The notes under the pieces were generated by a model. The model searched no databases. It worked only from the letters and a program-made list of their open reading frames with translations, and was not told the DNA's origin. A program made the position numbers and the translations under genes. From Adineta ricciae (lineage: Eukaryota > Rotifera > Eurotatoria > Adinetida > Adinetidae), in the NCBI GenBank assembly GCA_905250025.1, contig CAJNOJ010000044.1, forward strand, positions 62,001-126,000: 64,000 nt of DNA. Reading direction: 5' to 3'. This document shows positions 32,726-42,847 of this stretch, piece after piece. The number at the start of each line of letters is the position of its first letter. Positions within the stretch are counted from its first letter, which is position 1.

Positions 32726-33186
32726 ATGTCATCACAGTCTCGTCACGTCTACACACGCAATGAGCGGATGATACTCGAAGCCAGTTTTGCTAGTGAACCG
32801 CACCCAAACATTCAAGAAAAAGAACGTTTAGCTAAATTATTAAATTGTAACCTCATTCAAATCTCCAATTGGTTCCAAAATCACCGAGTAAGATAAAGCA
32901 TCTTCGTCTATTGATCTCTCATAGCTTTCACCTTTAGCGTCGATTAAAGAAACAAACAAAAATCAAGACAAAAACAATTATAAAAGATGAGCTGATCATT
33001 CCAACTCCACACGACGCATCGTATTACCAATTTCCAACAGCAGAAGTAACAACTTGTCCATATTGTCTTAACCACGATCAAACCTCTTACTATTATCATT
33101 GGTCACCATCTCAATATATTCTTTCACACGAATCATACAACACACAACCGATAAGTTTCGATGAATCTGTTGCTTATAAAACTTGA
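32726..33186 (+). CDS. Very small homeodomain protein, 136 aa
   Basis: DNA-binding transcription factor. Exons: 32726-32887 and 32938-33186. The homeodomain starts almost at the N-terminus (SRHVYTRNERMILEASFASE) and ends with recognition helix ISNWFQNHRRRLKKQ, split by the intron after NHR. It keeps the near-invariant Trp48, Phe49, Asn51 and Arg53, has Gln50, and has the unusual His52. The overall type is paired-like or too divergent to class. About 75 residues follow, with a Tyr/His/Ser-rich tail and one C-x-x-C (CPYC). No other domain is present, so it is near the lower size limit for the family. AATAAA at 33198-33203. Orthology cannot be settled by eye. Confidence 0.8.
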
Positions 33187-33281
33187 ATTTGCTATCAAAT
33201 AAATTGAAATGGCGCTCGAATCACAACCTGTCATATTGCTCTAAGTTCTTTTTTTCATTTGATTTTTTCTGAAACATCTCA

Positions 33282-34825
33282 ATGATGGGAAAAGTTAATG
33301 TGACACGACATCATCGGGCGGAAAAGGCTATCATTGATGCACTATTGAAGATTTCGGAGATTATTCAGAAAACAGAAACTAATCGACAGCTGAGACATGT
33401 AAACAAAAGTGTAAAAAACACTGTCGGTGATGGTGATTATCATGAACGATCTAACGATGAACAACGAGTGCCAATGCCACCAGCAATGCGTACATTGGAA
33501 TCTTATGTATCAGAGTTTCGCCAACCATGCAATTGTAATCAAGCATCTAAAGAATGTTCAATGGGTTGTGTTCAAGGTGCGCAAAACAGTAATCATTCAT
33601 TTGGTAAATTAGAATACGAAGATGATCGATCGTGCAAACGGTATTATTCTGATACCTCGTATTCGGAACATGAAGAACAATCTACAAAACGTCGGTTAAG
33701 TTACAGTTCATTTCAATCTGATGGGAGTTCACAGCCGGTAGGGAATCAATTGAGAACTTTTGCGGTGAAACAATTAGATACGTTAAGCTATGTGAGGAGT
33801 TGAAAACCATCGATAATCAACCAACAATTACTAGTGTGAATTCTTCAACAGTGCCAAATCAAGTCAAATCGATGGCCACCTCAAGCGCGGATGATCAATT
33901 ATCGCGTTCACTAGCGATACCTGTAGTGTCAGGTACTGTTGAACAACAACTCATTTGTTCAGCGAATTCGAAAGAGAACGAAAATCAATCAATCGATCAA
34001 CATTTACAAGAAACATTGGAAAAGCACTTGCGCGATTGTTTATTATCTTCACCAACGCGAACACTGAGTCAGGAACACATTCCGGAAGAAAGAAGAACGA
34101 AATCGATTACTCTAACGAAGTCCGAAACGGAAAACGTTATGAACCGAATACATTGTACTCAACAAACAAGCAGTTTGGAGCACTACGAAAAACAGGTTCG
34201 ATGTACTTTAGATTTGATTGCTTATGTCAAAAACAATCACTTGTTTTTTTCTTTTCACTTCAAGCGTCAATCAGCTCTGCTTGCTGTTGAACAAGGCAAC
34301 TATTCCTTGTCTTATTCTATCTATTCGAATCTGTTGCATGATTATCGAGAAAATTATAAATTGAAATCGGAAATATTAGCATCACGTGCTATGAGTTTAT
34401 TGTTAGAACAAAAATGTTTTGAATCGATCGAAGATTGCACACGAGCGATTGTTTTCAATCAATGGAATAAATTAGCATATGTCGTTCGTGCAGCATGTTG
34501 GATGATTAAACATGAATATGTAAAAGCTGTCGAAGATTACTCGAAACTATTTCACGTGTTCGACCAAAGTCAATACGTTCTAGATCTATTGAATTTAGCT
34601 TTTAGAAAGTTGAAAACGTCGAAGAATGATGGAAATGGATTGAAAACTATCGAGCCGGAGAAGAAAATTGTTTCCTCGATCGCCGATGAAAATGTATCAT
34701 TATGTTTAGCATCACCTACCGCTTCATTCATTCAACCAGCTGTATATCTCTGCTATCCTTATCAAACCTATCCAAGCTGTTACGCTAAGAACGGCAAAGA
34801 GTCCTCCTATGGCATCAACCAGTAA
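33282..34825 (+). CDS. TPR-containing protein of unknown function, about 473 aa
   Basis: Exons: 33282-33781, 33835-34195, 34265-34825; 1422 nt closes in frame. The N-terminal 280 residues are polar and probably disordered, with one Cys-rich patch (QPCNCNQASKECSMGC). The C-terminal part has three TPR-like helical pairs: RQSALLAVEQGNYSLSYSIY, ILASRAMSLLLEQKCFESIE with DCTRAIVFNQWN, and AYVVRAACWMIKHEYVKAVE. This resembles co-chaperone TPR units (TTC/DNAJC7 type). The 69-nt segment 34196-34264 is open in frame but has a strong polypyrimidine acceptor and interrupts the first TPR, so I treat it as an intron; its donor (GTTCGA) is weak. AATAAA at 34963-34968. Confidence 0.68.
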
Positions 34826-35020
34826 TCAACTAGTAACAACAACGCACATTTAATAACAGCTGACTCGAAATTGAATTTTCCGCGAAGAAACACGATGTTT
34901 AGCGATCATTCTAACATTGATTCATTCATTGACATTTATTATTATGACTCATTTTTGTTTCAAATAAAATATTCTGACAAAACAACGACTAGAAGAGTAT
35001 TGTGAGAAGATAATTGACAA

Positions 35021-35673
35021 TTAGAAATAAGTGACTCCACCAAAAGACATTTCCATTTGGGTTTGTTGATCTGCAAATGCAATCCAATCGGAATTGTATG
35101 TCGGTAATAAACCCATCGATTGACATTTATATAAAGCTAACGCTAAATGAGTGAGATTGCCGAGAAAGTACATAATTTTATGTAGCCAAATGTTTCCAAC
35201 TAAACCTTCTTGTTGCAATGAAGAAAACGCCGAGCTAAGTGAAAATATTGCCTAGAAAAGCAATTGAATAGCATACATTCGAAAGACAAGATCTAATTTA
35301 CTTGAATCGGTTTCATAAACAACATGACGACAATCATAATCGACATTAATGAAAAGGAATTTCCAGCCATCCAAGCTAAAACGACATTCATAGGTAGTTG
35401 TTTGATTGGTTGTAATGCGATATCCCATGAACGTCGAGCTAATAAATGTTCGTCATCTTCATGGGTCAATAGATCTGACAAACGTTGTTCACTGAAACCA
35501 AGCGGTGAGACTAAAAGCTTCGTACTGTTCGTATTTGCTAATACTGTTGTATTGTTTTCGTTAGTTGTGACTGAAAGTCGATCATTGCGGCGAACTTGAA
35601 AATCGATGAACCATTTCCGACGTGAAGGTGTTGGACGTGTAGATGTATTCGTTGTTGAATGTTGGCTAGTCAT
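35021..35673 (-). CDS. EMC4: ER membrane complex subunit 4 (EMC4), with an apparent 1-nt frameshift
   Basis: EMC4 is a subunit of the ER membrane protein insertase. Minus-strand exons 35673-35302 and 35252-35021. Conserved blocks: RRSWDIALQPIKQLPMNVVL and AGNSFSLMSIMIVVM in exon 1, AIFSLSSAFSS at the start of exon 2, and GNLTHLALALYKCQSMGLLP plus the C-terminal FADQQTQMEMSFGG later. The two parts of exon 2 lie in different frames: the splice phase gives AIFSLSSAFSS correctly, but the conserved GLVGNIWLHKIMYFLGNL is one base out. The slip lies near 35218-35222 (a TTCC run on the minus strand). Either this copy is a pseudogene or young null allele, or one base is an assembly error. The gene is otherwise intact, so I favour the latter weakly. 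Confidence 0.82.
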
Positions 35674-35947
35674 CTAAAAGACAATACTCAATAGTTTTTA
35701 TGTTCCGGAAAGGCAAAAGAGACGATCTAAATGAACGATTACGAATCGGCTCAGATATCGTTTTGATCTAAAATAAAGAACGGAATTTCGATGAATTATT
35801 TTAGAAAACAACAGAACTGATTTTCATTAAATAAATATTATACTTTAAAAAAAAAATTTGTATCGACATGCAAAAAACCTTGGAACGCAAGATTGAAAGA
35901 AAAAAAAAGCCAGAAGAGATTAGAATATTTTCTTTCTGAAGTTCATT

Positions 35948-36948
35948 TTATTTCGGTTCATCATTAGGTACATTCGATTCTTTAAGTGGATTTTTTAAAA
36001 ACCGACCGCCGACGCGAACAAATGGATTGTTGAATGGATTAAATTGCGGATCTTCATTGCCATTTCGATCGTTCATATCACCACCACGCGTCAAATGATA
36101 TAAAACCGTTAAAATCGTAATAAAGACAAAAAGAACAACTAATATCATGTAAATTGTGTAACGAGTACGAGACATCGGTGGACGATGACTGGAACCACCT
36201 TTTCGATTAGTTGGCTGACGAGAACGTAACCATCGTGCAAACCAAGTGAACACACTGCGCCGTTTGTATTTATCTTCGACATCCGGATCGTTTCCGATAG
36301 ACTATGTGTATATGCATAGAAATTTTAATTATTCGTTATTGTCATTTTACATACTTTGGGTAGAAATGTTGTTGATTCGTGTGACATGTCGATAGTTCGA
36401 TGAGGCAAATGCGATAATCGGTTTGTTTCTCCTATCATACTATTGCCACTTGCAGTTGGATTCACGATGACGTAGCCGTTTTTTTCCGTTTCAACCAACG
36501 ATTGTTGATTTTCGTGATGTACTGGCGGTTCATTCGAAGATAAACTTGCCAAATGTGTTGCCCAATGAGCAGTCGCTAGTTTCTTTCGCAATTGTTCAGC
36601 AACTGGTGAGGCAAGATTGGGTGGCGGAAAAACACACATTTGACACGTAGGACACGTGTAACCATCGGGTGCTGTATGAGATGGAAATGAGCGAAAATAT
36701 TCGTCGAGACATGACCAATGGAACAGGTCGTAACAAACTAAACGTATTGTTTCTTCTCCGGTATCAGTTAATGATCGCTGACATAGAGAACAATTGGGAT
36801 TGAAATCATTATCTTGTAGCCATGAGACGTACGAACGCACAATACATTGGGGATGTTCATTCACCAGACAGGATTCACAAACGTTGACATGATGTTTAAA
36901 ACAGAATAAGGTGGAGACTTTGCGCTGCGGACATTTGCATAGTCCCAT
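35948..36948 (-). CDS. ZFPL1: ZFPL1 Golgi zinc-finger membrane protein, 315 aa
   Basis: Integral Golgi protein that helps maintain cis-Golgi structure. Minus-strand exons 36948-36355 and 36301-35948 give 315 residues (human about 310). The N-terminus [20 protein letters not shown] starts a B-box-like zinc site ([12 protein letters not shown]). A RING-like set follows: [24 protein letters not shown] and [14 protein letters not shown] disordered linker leads to a single membrane segment near the C-terminus ([20 protein letters not shown]), as in the family. The ATG is 244 bases from the divergent gene at 37193, suggesting a shared bidirectional promoter. Confidence 0.92.
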
Positions 36949-37192
36949 GATATCTTTGAATTAAAAAAAACTAATGGTACTCTTGTGTCTGAAGGTTGAT
37001 TAGAAGTAGACACATCGTCAGTGGAATGGAAATGGTACTCATTGGACAAAACATCGACCAATCAGAAAGCATCGATGCAATTAAATCTCAATTATTTTAT
37101 CTTATTTGTAATTAAAAATCTCTTTTTTTTCACAAATAAATTATTCAAATAGTTATCCAATAGAAATTTATCATCGATTCATAATCACGATT

Positions 37193-37573
37193 ATGTCATC
37201 ATCTTCTTCTGCGCTTGAGCATTCATTCATTTTGATAGTCTGTACAGAAGAACTTCCTTATATGGCCGATGGACCTTCATCAGTGACAACTACCAATCCC
37301 CGAACATCATCGAATCCTTCGTTACCTATAGAATATCAGATTCGTCCACCGAATCTTCCAACAGTCCGTGAATCTCCATTAACTGGTCTCGGTGCACCGA
37401 AATATCGACCGCGATCGATTTGGTACGAACTTTGGAAATCTAAACTAGCTTTTATACTCTTCGCTACCTCATCTACACTGATCTATTACGATTATCAACG
37501 TACTCAACGTTACAAAGCACAGAAAGCATTAAACGCAGCTAGCGAAGCAAAAGAAGCACAGAATAAGAAATGA
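37193..37573 (+). CDS. Small single-pass membrane protein, upstream cistron of NDUFB1
   Basis: Frame from ATG 37193 (126 aa) or, with a better internal ATG, 37262 (103 aa, MADGPSSVTTTNPRTSSNPS). The middle is Pro-rich (EYQIRPPNLPTVRESPLTGL), then one hydrophobic segment (SKLAFILFATSSTLIYYDY) and a basic/Ala-rich tail ending AKEAQNKK. The layout suits a small inner-membrane mitochondrial or ER protein, but I do not recognise the family. Its stop codon overlaps the next start as ATGA (37570-37573), so both frames probably share one mRNA. No splice signal separating them is visible. Confidence 0.55.
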   Translation: MSSSSSALEHSFILIVCTEELPYMADGPSSVTTTNPRTSSNPSLPIEYQIRPPNLPTVRESPLTGLGAPKYRPRSIWYELWKSKLAFILFATSSTLIYYDYQRTQRYKAQKALNAASEAKEAQNKK

Positions 37574-37740
37574 CCCTCGAAGTAACTCGATTCTGGTTGA
37601 AAGAAGTCTGTGTTAAACGCTGGTATATATTTCCATTCATCGCTTATTCATTATTTGTTCAAAAACATGAAAATCTTCGACAAGATTACTTTCGTAATCG
37701 AAGTCAATTAGTTGGTGGAATGAACGAACCAAACTGGTGA
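37570..37740 (+). CDS. NDUFB1: NADH:ubiquinone oxidoreductase subunit B1-like (NDUFB1/MNLL), 56 aa
   Basis: Small accessory subunit of mitochondrial complex I. The product has a short N-terminal helix (MTLEVTRFWLKEVCVKRW), one membrane segment (YIFPFIAYSLFV) and a C-terminal DYFRNRSQL ... EPNW. The family's usual C-terminus is an F-R-N-K-S-x-L followed by E-x-x-W. Length (56) and order match NDUFB1 (about 58 in human). It starts inside the stop codon of the preceding frame (ATGA overlap), which is rare for nuclear animal genes. The call rests on few residues because the protein is tiny. Confidence 0.7.
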   Translation: MTLEVTRFWLKEVCVKRWYIFPFIAYSLFVQKHENLRQDYFRNRSQLVGGMNEPNW

Positions 37741-37851
37741 TTCAAAGCAAACCAAACCGATTTTCTATGCGTGTGTTTTTTTCGTGTTCTTCTAGTTTTC
37801 ATATTCCCCGAATAGATAAATTTCTAAGGAAACTACGATTCAGTTTTCTTT

Positions 37852-39168
37852 TTATTTCTTTTGTGAACAAAAATAATACAGCGACAAGACGAAACAAAGA
37901 CAAGTAGCAATGAAAACGAAAATTAGGCTGAAGAAAAACATGAATTTACTCGATCTGGACATTGATAATTGTTGCAAAAGGAGTGTTTTCGATGAAGGAT
38001 AGACTTTTACTTGATGTGCATTGAACCAAATATTTAACCGAAATGACTGATGTGCAGGTACACGATAATTCAGATAATTCTCTGCCAAGCACATGTAATG
38101 TCCTAGAAGAAAAATGATTTGTGCGAAGTGAAGCAAAACAATTGTAGTTTACCTCGTTGATGCCAAGTAGCATTTTCAATAAAATATCGTCCGTGTTGAC
38201 TTTGATTCAGTAATGTTTGATTTTCACCATTTAGGAACCAAATAAGAGTGTAGACTGGTTTTGGATTTCCATCAAATTCTTCGCAATTTATTTCAATCAA
38301 TGAATAACTGTTGAATGAACGTGTAAAATAATAATTACCGCGCAGATAAGCTTTATATTCGACGTTCAGTATAGTTGGTAAACTCGTGTTCAGAATGGCT
38401 TTCGTGGTTTGAAATTCTTGCTGTAGAAGCATGCAAGACACATGTTGGTTGTGATCATTACGATCCAAATCGTAATTCAGGAGATTAGCTGCATATGAGT
38501 AAGAATTAGATGATAATGGAGATAATTCATAACGATCGGAATCATGACTATAGATGGTCATATACCAGGTTGAAAGAAGTGTCGAACGAAATCGTTCGAT
38601 AAAGGTACGGTCAGCAAATAAAGATATCGAACAAGTGAAGTTGATCTGTTGTCCAGCATGGTACGTCGATTGTCTAGAAGATGATGGTAGTGAGATAGAA
38701 AGTGAAAGATTCTGTGTGAAGAGAATCACCTAGAAGAGAAATTTATCAAGGCAATCTGTATCCATGAATTGTGATCAATTTTACATGATAGAAATAGTAT
38801 TCAGAGTTCTTTGAATTAATTTTAATTTCAAATGTATAGAATCCTTCATCACCAACTAGAGTTCGTAAGATCAGAAGTTTTGTCTGATTGACGATAACAT
38901 AGCGTGATGAAATCGGTACAATATATGAATGTGTCGATCGTACTAAGGTAAAGATTGCTCGTTTCAAGTCGTCACCACCTTTATACCAAGTGATGTTTTT
39001 CGAATCATTCAATTCGATGATCTTATCAAGATTGAATACTAATTGTGCTCCGAGCACTGCTGAAAGTGATATGACTAGGTCAGAATTCTGACTAGCAAGG
39101 TGAGAATATTGACCAGTGACTAATTTAACAATGATCAACAAGAGAATAGATCGATGTTTAAGTTGCAT
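37852..39168 (-). CDS. Ig-domain type I membrane protein, 403 aa
   Basis: Minus-strand exons 39168-38785, 38729-38153, 38102-37852; 1212 nt closes. A signal peptide (MQLKHRSILLLIIVKLVTGQ) is followed by a first Ig-like region with the Y-x-F pattern (GDEGFYTFEIKI) but few cysteines, a second with FTCSISLF ... HVSCMLLQ, and a third with INCEEFDGNPKPVY ... YMCLAENYL. Many N-x-S/T sites are present. A C-terminal membrane segment (FMFFFSLIFVFIATCLCFVL) leaves a very short cytosolic tail (YYFCSQKK). It is likely a cell-surface adhesion or recognition protein; no ligand can be inferred. The gene converges on NDUFB1. Confidence 0.7.
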
Positions 39169-39469
39169 TTAGCGCGTCCGAGAGAATCAATGCTAATTAA
39201 TCAAAATACAATATGCATACACTTAGTGTTTAATATACTAGCTAGAAACCGGATTTCATTAGTAAAACTAAATATATCAAACTACATATATTAACAAAAA
39301 AAACACGAAATACATGAGATCATCTTTAACAGGGAATCCATTCAGTATGATACACGTTTCTTGTTTGTTACAATATATGTCTAGCGAGAATAAATATATA
39401 GATACAATCGTAGAAAAACCACAAAGGTATTCGAAAATATCAAGATAGAGAAGGTTTGGAAGGAGAGGA

Positions 39470-39914
39470 TTAGTGTTTTTTCTTATCACTACTTCCACTA
39501 CCGACACGCTCTTCACGTGTATCTCGTCGGCCAACATCATGTTTCGGCAAATGACCTTTCATCTGTTTTTCATTGACGGCTTCGATAGTATCACGTTGAA
39601 GGTCAGTCATATCCTTTTTAAAATCGCCTTGTTTGGTAGCATGTTGTTTATCACCTTTAACAGCCGCCTCTACAATGCAAAAATGTACTTACATCAATCG
39701 AAAAAGTTATATTCATACCACTATCGGAAGCAACTGTATCTAACCATCGTTTTTCTCTACCAGATTTCAAATCATCGGATGCTTTGTCCTTAGCTTTCGA
39801 CTTTGTATGATCACCATCGCCGAGTCTGGACGCACTTGTACTGAATAGACGAGATGACGTCGTTGTCAGTAATCGAGGATTAAATACAGCTGAGGAAATA
39901 TATCGAGTTAACAT
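39470..39914 (-). CDS. Small putative mitochondrial protein, 131 aa
   Basis: Minus-strand exons 39914-39719 and 39669-39470; 396 nt closes. The N-terminus (MLTRYISSAVFNPRLLTTTS, then SRLFSTSASR) is Arg/Ser/Thr-rich without acids: a strong matrix-targeting presequence with a likely cleavage near the RLFSTSA motif. The mature part is highly charged and hydrophilic: DKASDDLKSGREKRWLDTVA, then SDSEAAVKGDKQ, and a Lys/Asp/Glu-rich tail. It has no membrane segment. The composition recalls LEA-like or ATPase-inhibitor-like disordered proteins, but I do not recognise the family. The W-L-D-T-V-A-S-D-S-E-A-A-V-K-G-D block looks like a conserved motif worth a profile search. Confidence 0.6.
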
Positions 39915-42847
39915 GATTTTGAAAGTTTACAGAGAAGATCTTTTAAACCGTACTCAATGACACTACGCGATTCAGTTATTTAGTAACGATTGGCGAACAT
40001 GCGTGCGTTACGTTACCCAATGATCTTCGCTCTGGTAGAATTTCCATTAGAGAGGGCGATATTTCGCTATTCAGTCGATTTTTTAGGTAAAATTGTATTT
40101 TTTTTAATTTCTCTGCTTTATTCTTAGCGAAAAAGGATAGAGGTAATCACCAGTATGGTAGCAATGGAATCGTCCAATGTAGTTATTAACCATTGATTAG
40201 AAACGAGGAAAAATTTATGAGGAGCTCTTCAAACTGGAATGAATAATATATTTTTTCTCTAATCTTCTAACAGAAATACTTCACCAAAACTTTTGCTGCT
40301 ATATATCCGATGAAAAATCATTAAGAACGGCAATTAAAGTGTCTGATTATCTTGTTGTATGTTTTTCCAACTTTGCATAATATGCTGCTTATTTATATGG
40401 TAAAACCATTTATAATGCTGAATGATCCATCATTCAATAGAATTGAAGATAGCAGTTTTGCCACACATATGAAATTCCCAAATTAGTCTTGTAATATATC
40501 CTGCTGATGGTTATTGTCAGAAATATGCTCCTATGTTTTCTTGCATTTCACAACGTGCACTTTATCGAACTACTCAAAAGTCATATATACAATGCACGAT
40601 AATCATTATTAACCAAATACCATGTGACGATGTATTTACAGATCGACAAAACGAAAATGAGTAATTCATTTGCTGAACAATTAGCAAATGTGAAATTAAA
40701 ACCGAGTAGAGATAGAAAAACAGATTTTAGTGATCCCAAATTAGCAGGTAAATGACCATTTATTGAGAATTCTATTCTCATCGTTAATATCTGTGGGTTT
40801 CATGGCAAAAGATCAGATCAGTTCGTATCAAAAGACTGCTCTAGAAGCGAACACGACGGAATGGCAAATGTTGCTTATCTACGATAATATAGACAAACAA
40901 GGTTATTTATTCGAATAACATGTTTAGAAATATTTTCAAAAATTACCTGAACAGCAATTATTTTATGAGATTCGCAATTGAATGGAACTATGGCTTAATG
41001 ATGAAGAAGAGAAAACCGTGTGGTATGAACTAATGAAAGATCGTCTACAAACCACTACTGATCAACATTTATCGAGTACAGAATGGTTTCTTTGCTAAAA
41101 CATCATCACGAAGTGTCAAAGATACCTGCATATACAAAAAGAGACCTTCTTCAAACCTACAAAAATGAATTTAAAAAATCTCTCGTATCATAGCACTTCT
41201 AACTGTTGTGTTTCTTGAATTGCGAATGACGTTTGCTGAAGATGCTCTTTCCATATTTGTGATCAGTGAACGTATCTGTCGTGATATGTTATTAGCGACA
41301 GAAGGAGAAAACCCATCAGACGGCTTGCTTAAAGAGAACATAATTCTCCGACCATTTACAACTATTGATGTCGACATAGAATTTCGGACTTTTCTTTATC
41401 AACAACGCTTAGCTTGCCTATCATAGCTAAACTAAACACATACCAACCACAAGATTATGCCATTGATTTTGTATCGACTAGAGATGGTGAGTTGACTTAT
41501 ATGATTAACACATGACTATTATCTATTCTTCTATTGAGATAGTAGATGATGATGTTTGTTCGATGAAAGTATCGATGATTGAAGTGAATCTATTCATGGA
41601 AACAACTGATGGAACTCACGAGAAGCATCTATTACAAAGTGAATCTTTTGACAGTAAGACAAAAACATTGTTTTCTGTATCAGAAAAGGCCCGACCGTGA
41701 TTGTTATTTGTCACTTAGCAAAAATCAGAATCTAATTCAGGATATATCTCATTGAGGTGATGAGCACCACATGGAAAGATTGCAAATGTGTTATTGATTC
41801 GATAGAAGTTAACAGAAGAGATTTTCTGAGTACGAAATATTTTCCACTCGAATACTGCAGACACAAGTGATCTTGCGAATAATATTCATCGTAGAGTGCG
41901 GTGTCAAAGCAACATAAACAAGTCAATTCGTAGTACATGTTCAATTGAGATCCAATCCCTATCTATCGAAACTAATTTCTCTCTGCATACAACCAAACGA
42001 AACACTTAGATAGGCCATGGACAGAAATGAGTTGCTGTCCCGATTGTCATGCGAAATACTGAACTATGTAAATATTTACCCTGCTCGATTCTCTCATCTC
42101 CATAAACTCAAGGATAGATAAAAAATTGTAAGCATACAACTTTACTGACTTTTTTGTGCACAAAAAAATGAGACTACTCTGCTATCAAAAATGAGCAATT
42201 TCGTTTCGTATCAGACTCTAACGCATGATTCATTTTTCTCCTCCAAACTAATCTTTCACCAATAAAAAGTGTCAGATGTCAGAAGTAGTTAATGTAATTT
42301 CCATACTTTTTAACAATCCCTATTGTCAATAAACCTTTTTTTTGCGAGAATTAGTTAACAAGATTTCAGATAACAGCTATGCGTCACGAGAATAGAAATG
42401 TTTGCGTCGAATGATATTTCACATGAACTTTGTTGTGACTATTTATCATTTTTTCTTCTTTATCAAAATAGAGAAAAGGGAGACAATGATTGTCAGACCT
42501 GTCGAGCAACGAGCAACGAGCCAGATGAAGAAGAATGAAGGAAGAAAAAAAATGTGCTTCTGAAATACTAAACGTAAATATACATACCACTATCATAGAT
42601 CTTTATTTCGTCTATTAGTTTGTTATTCATTTTTGCTTTTAGATTTAATTCGTTTCTTTTTCTCATCTAGTGTGACTGTTTGCCTTTTCCTATCTATTAA
42701 ACTACATGACCTATTCTCAAGAGATCTTCTCTACTGATTAGTTTTGATTATCATGAATGAGTTTTATTAAATTAATAAATCGAAATCGGTCAGATTGAAA
42801 TAGAAATAAATCAATGTTCGTCATTTGACTATTCTTCGATATTTTAG
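39915..42847. other. Gene-poor 2.9-kb region with possible gene remnant
   Basis: No intact gene is evident. The only coding-like signal is at 40657-41092 (listed separately). The remainder (about 41100-42847) has short frames on both strands (e.g. 41171-41426) with many stops. It also must include the promoter and first exon(s) of OXR1; two candidate starts (42706 and 42753) have weak donors. Confidence 0.45.
40657..41092 (+). pseudogene. Possible decayed gene fragment with WH2-like start
   Basis: An ATG at 40657 opens MSNSFAEQLANVKLKPSRDR, which resembles a WH2-type actin-binding start. GT-AG junctions then link in consistent phase to two more segments: DQISSYQKTALEANTTEW (from about 40813) and EYFQKLPEQQLFYEIRN (from about 40929). 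The third meets an in-frame TGA, after which coding-like sequence resumes (MELWLNDEEEKTVWYELMKD). The helical acidic/aromatic text is protein-like, but I cannot name a family; a STAT N-terminal-like relation crossed my mind and is not supported well enough. The stop could mark a pseudogene, or I may have missed an intron. Confidence 0.3.

Noticed and set aside
41171-41426. Overlapping frames on both strands (68 and 72 codons)
   Set aside because: Neither shows a known motif or splice continuity; could be remnants of the nearby decayed gene, but this is not supportable.
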